In this document: in pieces, positions 6,677 through 11,507 of the stretch
Numbering within the stretch: position 1 is the stretch's first letter
Layout: every line of letters starts with the position of its first letter
Assembly (NCBI GenBank): GCA_964419445.1
Contig: CAYQPE010000055.1
Coordinates: 1 to 11,507, forward strand
DNA length: 11,507 nucleotides
From: JABHHG01 sp964419445
Lineage (GTDB): Bacteria > Fidelibacterota > Marinisomatia > SCGC-AAA003-L08 > D37C17
Direction of reading: 5' to 3'
Program-made: the position numbers and the translations under genes
Notes under the pieces: model-generated
The model's database searches: none
What the model was told of the DNA's origin: nothing
What the model saw: the letters and a program-made list of their open reading frames with translations, nothing else

Positions 6677-8536
6677 ATGGCAAAACCCACATATGATGAA
6701 AGTAGTATAAAATCTTTAGATTGGAAAGAACATATTCGATTACGCCCTGGAATGTATATTGGGAAATTAGGTGATGGATCTGCCATTGACGATGGAATAT
6801 ATATTCTACTGAAAGAAGTTATTGACAATAGCATTGATGAATATGTAATGGGCTATGGTAAAACCATTGATGTAAAAGTTAGTGACCATAAGGCAACGGT
6901 AAGAGATTATGGGCGAGGAATCCCATTGGGTAAAGTCATTGACTGTGTATCCAAAATTAATACGGGAGGTAAGTACGATTCTGACGCATTTCAAAAGTCT
7001 GTGGGATTAAATGGGGTTGGAACAAAGGCAGTAAATGCATTATCAACTCAGTTTTATGTACAATCAATTCGTGATGGTGAATATAAATCTGCTCAATTTA
7101 AACAGGGGGATATAAATTCTGAAGATCCTATTGAAAAAACTACCGTAAGAAATGGTACCAAAATCAGTTTTGTTCCTGATGAAGGTATATTCAAAAACTA
7201 TCGTTTTATTCCTGAGTATGTTCAAGATCAAATTTGGAATTATGTATATCTTAACTCTGGACTTACCATTAATTTTAATGGTGAAAAATTCTTTTCTGAT
7301 AATGGTCTTTTAGATTTACTGACTCGAAAAACTGATACTGAAAAAATAAAATATCCCATCATCCATTTAAAGGGGGATGATATAGAAGTTGCGCTCACAC
7401 ATGGGCAACAATATGGTGAAGAATATTATGCATTTGTAAATGGACAACATACCACTCAAGGGGGTACTCATTTAGCTGCCTATAGAGAGGCAATTGTAAG
7501 AACGGTGCGTGAGTTTTATGGAAAGGAATATGATGCAGCTGATATTAGAGCATCTATAATTTCTGCAGTGAGTGTTCGGGTTCAAAATCCTGTTTTTGAA
7601 TCTCAAACTAAAACAAAATTAGGCTCAATGGATATGGGCCCCAATGGACCAACGGTTCGTGTGTTTATAAATGAATTCATCAAAAAAGAATTGGATGACT
7701 ACCTCCATAAACACAGTGATGTGGCTGAGGCATTGCAAAAGCGAATTCTACAATCTGAGCGTGAACGTAAGGATATGGCTGGTATAAAAAAATTGGCCAA
7801 TCAACGAGCAAAGAAGGCTAATCTCCACAATAAAAAATTAAGAGATTGTAGAATTCAATATAATAATGAAAAAGCAGATGAAGAAAAACGCCTCCAGACC
7901 ACCTTATTTATTACTGAAGGAGATTCAGCCAGTGGTTCAATTACCAAGTCTAGGAATGTGGAAACACAGGCTGTATTTAGCTTGCGAGGGAAACCACTCA
8001 ACTCATTTGGCTTACGAAAAAAAATAGTCTATGAAAACGAAGAATTTAACCTCCTACAACATGCCCTAAATATTGAGGAGGGTATGGAAAATCTTAGATA
8101 TAATCGAGTGGTTATTGCAACAGATGCTGATGTGGATGGCATGCATATCCGATTATTAATATTGACGTTTTTCTTACAGTTTTTCCCTGAGCTAATTAAA
8201 AATGGTCATGTATTTATTTTAGAAACACCCTTATTCAGAGTAAGAAATAAAAAGGAAACTATTTATGCTTATTCTGAAAGCGAGCGTGATACTGCAGTAG
8301 AGAAACTCAAAGGAAAGACAGAAATTACTCGTTTTAAAGGATTGGGTGAGATTTCTCCTGAAGAATTTAAATTATTTATTGGTGAGAATATGAAATTAGT
8401 TCCCGTTATATCATCGGGGAAAACACCCATTCAAGAAACCCTATCCTACTATATGGGAAAAAATACACCAGATCGACAACAGTTCATTATAGACAATTTA
8501 AGATTTGAGGAAGATGTAGCTCATGATGACGCCTGA
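6677..8536 (+). CDS. parE: DNA topoisomerase IV subunit B (Bacteroidota-type ParE)
   Basis: ParE is the ATPase subunit of topoisomerase IV, which with ParC decatenates daughter chromosomes and relaxes supercoils. The 619-residue protein has the GHKL ATPase domain: EVIDNSIDE at 47-55 (Glu47 base, Asn51 for Mg-ATP), DYGRGIP at 77-83 and GLNGVGTKAVNALS at 110-123. The transducer domain has the ATP-sensing QTK loop at 310-312. The TOPRIM domain has EGDSASGS at 414-421, RGKPLN at 437-442 and DADVDG at 483-488 (Mg-binding acidic residues), followed by RFKGLGE at 552-558. The protein lacks the large TOPRIM insert of proteobacterial GyrB. The opening LDWKEHIRLRPGMYIG matches the ParE rather than the GyrB branch in Bacteroidota. 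The start at 6677 has only a weak ribosome binding site. The stop overlaps parC by 14 nt. Confidence 0.93.
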   Translation: MAKPTYDESSIKSLDWKEHIRLRPGMYIGKLGDGSAIDDGIYILLKEVIDNSIDEYVMGYGKTIDVKVSDHKATVRDYGRGIPLGKVIDCVSKINTGGKYDSDAFQKSVGLNGVGTKAVNALSTQFYVQSIRDGEYKSAQFKQGDINSEDPIEKTTVRNGTKISFVPDEGIFKNYRFIPEYVQDQIWNYVYLNSGLTINFNGEKFFSDNGLLDLLTRKTDTEKIKYPIIHLKGDDIEVALTHGQQYGEEYYAFVNGQHTTQGGTHLAAYREAIVRTVREFYGKEYDAADIRASIISAVSVRVQNPVFESQTKTKLGSMDMGPNGPTVRVFINEFIKKELDDYLHKHSDVAEALQKRILQSERERKDMAGIKKLANQRAKKANLHNKKLRDCRIQYNNEKADEEKRLQTTLFITEGDSASGSITKSRNVETQAVFSLRGKPLNSFGLRKKIVYENEEFNLLQHALNIEEGMENLRYNRVVIATDADVDGMHIRLLILTFFLQFFPELIKNGHVFILETPLFRVRNKKETIYAYSESERDTAVEKLKGKTEITRFKGLGEISPEEFKLFIGENMKLVPVISSGKTPIQETLSYYMGKNTPDRQQFIIDNLRFEEDVAHDDA

Positions 8537-11165
8537 TGACGCACACAAGGATTTTGAAATGAATGATGACCAATTTGATGAATTTCATCAGGCACAGCCT
8601 TTAACAAGTCTATACGAAGATTGGTTTTTAGATTATGCATCCTATGTTATTTTGGAACGTGCAATTCCCAAGTATAATGATGGATTAAAGCCAGTACAGC
8701 GTAGAATCCTCCATGCCATGAAAGAAATGGATGATGGTCGATTCCATAAAGTTGCCAATATTATAGGGCAAACCATGCAATTTCATCCCCATGGTGATGC
8801 AGCCATAGGAGATGCATTGGTGAATATGGGGCAAAAAGACCTGATTATTGACACGCAGGGAAACTGGGGAGATGTGAGAACTGGCGACAAGGCTGCTGCG
8901 GCACGGTATATTGAAGCACGACTTTCGCCCTTGGCATTGGATATTGCCTTTAACAAAGAGATAACATCATGGCAAAAATCCTATGATGGTCGTAAAAATG
9001 AGCCCATTCACCTTCCTGTTAAATTTCCATTATTATTGGCACAAGGTGTGGAAGGTATTGCAGTGGGATTATCCACAAAAATAATGCCTCATAATTTTAT
9101 TGAACTCATCAAAGCCTCTGTGGCAGTGTTGAAAGAAAAACCCTTTAAAATTCTACCCGATTTCCAAACGGGAGGTATTGCAGATTTTTCTCAATACAAT
9201 CAAGGGAAAAAAGGGGGGAAAATTAGGCTTCGCTCTAAAATTGATGTGGTTGATAAAAAAACATTGATGATTCGGGATGTGCCCTATTCTACCACCACCG
9301 TTAGTCTCATCGATTCCATATTGAAGGCCAATGATGCGGGAAAAATTAAAATTCGTAAAGTGGAAGACAATACGGCTGAAAATGTAGAAATACTGGTTCA
9401 TCTCACGCAGGGAATTTCTCCCGATGTAACCATTGATGCCCTCTATGCCTTTACCCATTGTGAGGTGTCTATATCACCTAATTGTTGTGTTATTGTAGAT
9501 GATAAACCTGTATTCACATCGGTGAATGCAATGTTAAAGAAATCTACGGAAAACACAGTGGAACTCCTTCGTCAAGAATTAGAACTTTTACAATCACAAC
9601 TCTCTGAAAAATGGCATCTTTCCTCTCTAGAAAAGATATTTATTGAAAATAGAATATATAGAGATATTGAAGAATGTGAAACCTGGGAATCGGTGATTGA
9701 AACTATTGATAAAGGATTAGATCCATTTAAACAGCGTTTAAAGCGAGAAGTAACGGAAGCGGATATTGTTAAACTCACGGAGATTAAAATTAAACGAATC
9801 TCAAAATATGACTCATTTAAGGCAGATGAGTATATCAAGGGATTGGAAGCGGATTTAGAAGAAGTTGCCAATAATTTGATTCATTTAACAGAGTATGCCA
9901 TTCGGTATTTTGAATCCTTATTGAAAAAGCATGGTGATGGTCGAGAACGAAAAACAGAAATTGCAACATTTGAATCAATTGCGGTGAGAAGTGTGGCCGT
10001 GGCAAATCAAAAACTCTATGTGAATAGAGAAGAAGGATTTATTGGGTATAGCTTAAAAAAAGACGAATATGTAGGGGATTGCTCTGATATAGATAATATT
10101 ATTGTTTTCCGACGTGATGGGAAATATGTAGTGACTCAAATTGACGCCAAAAAGTTTGTGGGAAAAGATGTTATCCATGTGGCAGTCTGGAAAAAGGGCG
10201 ATGAGCACATGGTGTATAATGTGGCATATAAAGATGGTAAAACGGGACGTGCCATGGTTAAGCGGTTTTCTGTTACCTCCATTGTGAGAGATAGAGAATA
10301 TGATGTTACTGCCGGGACCAGTGGAAGTAAAGTGGTCTATTTTACCGCCAATCCAAATAGTGAATCTGAAATCATACATGTAAAATTACACGGGCTATCT
10401 AAAGCTCGTATTAAGCAATTTGATTTTGATTTTGGTGAGTTGGCCATTAAAGGTCGGGGATCAAAAGGAAATATTCTCTCAAAATATCCCGTTCAAAAAA
10501 TTACGCAAAAATCTGTGGGTGATTCCACATTGGGAGGTCGGGATATATGGCTAGATGAAACCATTGGCCGACTGAATATTGAAGAACAAGGCACCTATTT
10601 GGGTAGCTTTAATACCGATGATTATATATTGGTCATTCATGATGATGGAAGCTATGAGCTCACTTCTTTTGAGTTAACCAATCGATATAAATGTAATGAA
10701 ATTTCTCATATTGGTAAATTCAATAAAGATGAAATTATTACCGCATTGCATTATGACGGAAAGCAAAAATCCTATTATATGAAACGCTTTCAAATTGAAA
10801 CCACCACTATTGCAAAACCATTTAAGTTTATCAGTGAAGAGCGCGGCTCAAAATTGGTATTAGTTTCTGTCCATCCTCATACCCAGCTTTGCTTTAATTA
10901 TCGTCTAAAAAATGGAGATAAACGCAGTAAGGAAATTGTTTCTGCTGAATTTATTGACATAAAAGGATGGAAAGCCAATGGCAATAAACTCACTGGTTAT
11001 TCACGATTAAGTGGATTCAAATTTTTAGAATTAGACGTGGAACCCTCCAGTGAAAATACAAGCGAATCACCAAGTCCTGCTGAAAAAGAAACTGAGCAAC
11101 CCCCTGATAAAAAAACGTCTGCACCAAAACCAAAGAATGATGATGAAGCCTTGAGTTTGTTTTAG
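8523..11165 (+). CDS. parC: DNA topoisomerase IV subunit A (Bacteroidota-type ParC)
   Basis: ParC is the DNA-cleaving subunit of topoisomerase IV. The 880-residue protein has the breakage-reunion core: YVILERAIPKYNDGLKPVQR (41-60), the winged-helix segment FHPHGDAAIGDALV (87-100), and AAARYIEARLSP (125-136) with Tyr129 the expected nucleophile for the 5'-phosphotyrosyl bond. The C-terminal half (about 500-840) is a beta-pinwheel-type DNA-wrapping domain. It carries KGRGSKG (643-649) in place of the canonical GyrA box QRRGGKG, favouring ParC over GyrA. The last 40 or so residues are a low-complexity Ser/Pro/Glu/Lys tail. ATG 8523 (or the adjacent ATG 8526) overlaps parE and has GAGGAAG at 8507-8513. 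ATG 8559 (residue 13) has AAGGA at 8547-8551 and would avoid the overlap. Both leave the conserved core intact, so the exact start is undecided. Confidence 0.93.
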   Translation: MMTPDDAHKDFEMNDDQFDEFHQAQPLTSLYEDWFLDYASYVILERAIPKYNDGLKPVQRRILHAMKEMDDGRFHKVANIIGQTMQFHPHGDAAIGDALVNMGQKDLIIDTQGNWGDVRTGDKAAAARYIEARLSPLALDIAFNKEITSWQKSYDGRKNEPIHLPVKFPLLLAQGVEGIAVGLSTKIMPHNFIELIKASVAVLKEKPFKILPDFQTGGIADFSQYNQGKKGGKIRLRSKIDVVDKKTLMIRDVPYSTTTVSLIDSILKANDAGKIKIRKVEDNTAENVEILVHLTQGISPDVTIDALYAFTHCEVSISPNCCVIVDDKPVFTSVNAMLKKSTENTVELLRQELELLQSQLSEKWHLSSLEKIFIENRIYRDIEECETWESVIETIDKGLDPFKQRLKREVTEADIVKLTEIKIKRISKYDSFKADEYIKGLEADLEEVANNLIHLTEYAIRYFESLLKKHGDGRERKTEIATFESIAVRSVAVANQKLYVNREEGFIGYSLKKDEYVGDCSDIDNIIVFRRDGKYVVTQIDAKKFVGKDVIHVAVWKKGDEHMVYNVAYKDGKTGRAMVKRFSVTSIVRDREYDVTAGTSGSKVVYFTANPNSESEIIHVKLHGLSKARIKQFDFDFGELAIKGRGSKGNILSKYPVQKITQKSVGDSTLGGRDIWLDETIGRLNIEEQGTYLGSFNTDDYILVIHDDGSYELTSFELTNRYKCNEISHIGKFNKDEIITALHYDGKQKSYYMKRFQIETTTIAKPFKFISEERGSKLVLVSVHPHTQLCFNYRLKNGDKRSKEIVSAEFIDIKGWKANGNKLTGYSRLSGFKFLELDVEPSSENTSESPSPAEKETEQPPDKKTSAPKPKNDDEALSLF
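8524..8543 (+). repeat. Near-perfect 10-bp tandem duplication at the parE/parC junction
   Basis: TGATGACGCC (8524-8533) is followed directly by TGATGACGCA (8534-8543), matching at nine of ten bases. The copies span the parE stop and the first codons of parC. Because 10 is not a multiple of three, one copy supplies the ParE tail HDDA, while the second supplies the PDDA of ParC, and its first three bases are the parE stop TGA. Confidence 0.8.
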
Positions 11166-11289
11166 GACACTCAAGGGTAAATAGTAGTGAACGTGTAGTG
11201 GCTAACTATCCGTACAGTAAACAATTTTTTTTGACCTACATCACACTTTTAAATTTCAAATTGGTTTAGTTAAGCCTGAATCGCTAAAT

Positions 11290-11318
11290 TTGACGGTCGT
11301 TACACATATTTTTAGAAA
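11290..11318 (+). promoter_or_regulatory. Possible sigma70-type promoter for the downstream secreted-protein gene
   Basis: TTGACG (11290-11295) matches the -35 consensus at five of six bases. After 17 bp, TAGAAA (11313-11318) matches the -10 box at four of six. Transcription would begin near 11325, leaving a leader of about 47 nt before the ATG at 11372. It lies in the 206-nt intergenic stretch 11166-11371, the longest non-coding stretch in the window. An FCB sigma factor may prefer other elements, so this is tentative. Confidence 0.4.
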
Positions 11319-11334
11319 TAAAATTTATTCCTAG

Positions 11335-11365
11335 AAGGAGGAAAGATAAATTTTTAATTAAGGAG
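11335..11365 (+). promoter_or_regulatory. Two Shine-Dalgarno sequences in tandem
   Basis: AAGGAG at 11360-11365 lies six nt before the ATG at 11372 and fixes that start. A second, full-consensus AAGGAGG lies at 11335-11341, about 25 nt further upstream, with no usable ATG, GTG or TTG at proper spacing. The upstream copy may be a ribosome standby site or chance. Confidence 0.7.
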
Positions 11366-11371
11366 TTATTC

Positions 11372-11507
11372 ATGTATAAAGCAATCGTACTAATCACATT
11401 TTCTATTTTTAATATAATGTTCGGCCAAGATTATTCGCTGAGTTTTGATGGAAATTGGAATGATCCTCATTATGTAAATATAGGACGTCCTTTATCTTTA
11501 TATAGTG
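11372..11507 (+). CDS. Secreted protein with LamG/concanavalin-like start (3' partial)
   Basis: The ATG at 11372 has a strong ribosome binding site six nt upstream. The first 45 residues are visible before the window ends. Residues 1-19 form a hydrophobic signal peptide (MYKAIVLITFSIFNIMFGQ) with likely cleavage near Gly18/Gln19. The mature start, DYSLSFDGNWNDPHYVNIG, resembles the first strands of LamG/laminin-G-like jelly-roll domains, which commonly open SLSFDG...YVNIG in large secreted FCB proteins. Such proteins often bind glycans or act in adhesion, and in FCB lineages many leave by the type IX secretion system. The C-terminal sorting domain that would show this is outside the window. 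The domain call rests on a short stretch. Confidence 0.7.
   Translation, partial: MYKAIVLITFSIFNIMFGQDYSLSFDGNWNDPHYVNIGRPLSLYS

Noticed and set aside
11190..11232. Possible terminator after parC ending in eight Ts at 11225-11232
   Set aside because: The T-run is clear, but only broken stems such as GTA..GG with CC.TAC can be drawn upstream, so termination here is unsupported.
11231..11245. CRP/FNR-like element TTGACCTACATCAC
   Set aside because: The half-sites are only partly symmetrical, and no other copy or regulator is visible. TTGACC also resembles a -35 box but has no acceptable -10 at 16-18 bp.
1..11507. Search for a novel system, CRISPR array, phage, insertion sequence, toxin-antitoxin or defence island
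   Set aside because: Apart from the DUF885-like protein and the truncated last gene, every gene belongs to a recognised housekeeping family. I saw no direct-repeat array, transposase, integrase or attachment site.

Overview
The window is AT-rich and densely coded. Every supported gene lies on the + strand. The protein set points to the Fibrobacteres-Chlorobi-Bacteroidetes (FCB) side of the bacterial tree: a Bacteroidota-style topoisomerase IV pair (parE-parC), a MltD-type lytic transglycosylase with LysM repeats, a DUF885-like protein, and a 30-residue lysine/arginine-rich ribosomal miniprotein of the AURKAIP1/COX24 type. Several genes carry clear Shine-Dalgarno sequences, which is unusual for Bacteroidota proper. 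An FCB lineage outside core Bacteroidota, such as a Marinimicrobia (SAR406)-like marine bacterium, is my best guess. This is an inference, not an identification. A run of exactly 100 Ns suggests a scaffolded draft or single-cell/metagenome assembly.

Layout. Region 1 (1-2622) is a tight operon. It holds a lytic transglycosylase (5' end outside the window), signal peptide peptidase sppA (interrupted by the N-run), an HU/IHF-family protein and the 30-aa ribosomal miniprotein, and it ends at a strong intrinsic terminator. The first three genes are joined by 1-nt TAATG overlaps. Region 2 (2637-11165) begins only 14 nt after that terminator and runs xseA-xseB-nadK-(DUF885-like protein)-parE-parC. 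Its gaps are 50 nt or less, with overlaps at xseA/xseB, xseB/nadK and parE/parC. Region 3 (11166-11371) is a 206-nt intergenic stretch with a possible promoter and two Shine-Dalgarno-like sequences. Region 4 (11372-11507) is the start of a secreted protein that opens like a LamG/concanavalin-like domain and runs off the window.

Functionally, region 1 combines cell-wall remodelling and membrane protein turnover with nucleoid and ribosome components. Region 2 combines exonuclease VII (both subunits), NAD kinase and topoisomerase IV: DNA repair, NADP supply and chromosome decatenation. The odd member of region 2 is the DUF885-like protein, whose putative metallopeptidase motifs appear to have been lost.

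I found no CRISPR array, insertion sequence, tRNA, rRNA, phage gene or recognisable defence system. Nearly everything is housekeeping. The points most worth a second look are the motif-degenerate DUF885 protein, the ribosomal miniprotein gene, the terminator abutting xseA, and the duplicated 10-mer at the parE/parC overlap.
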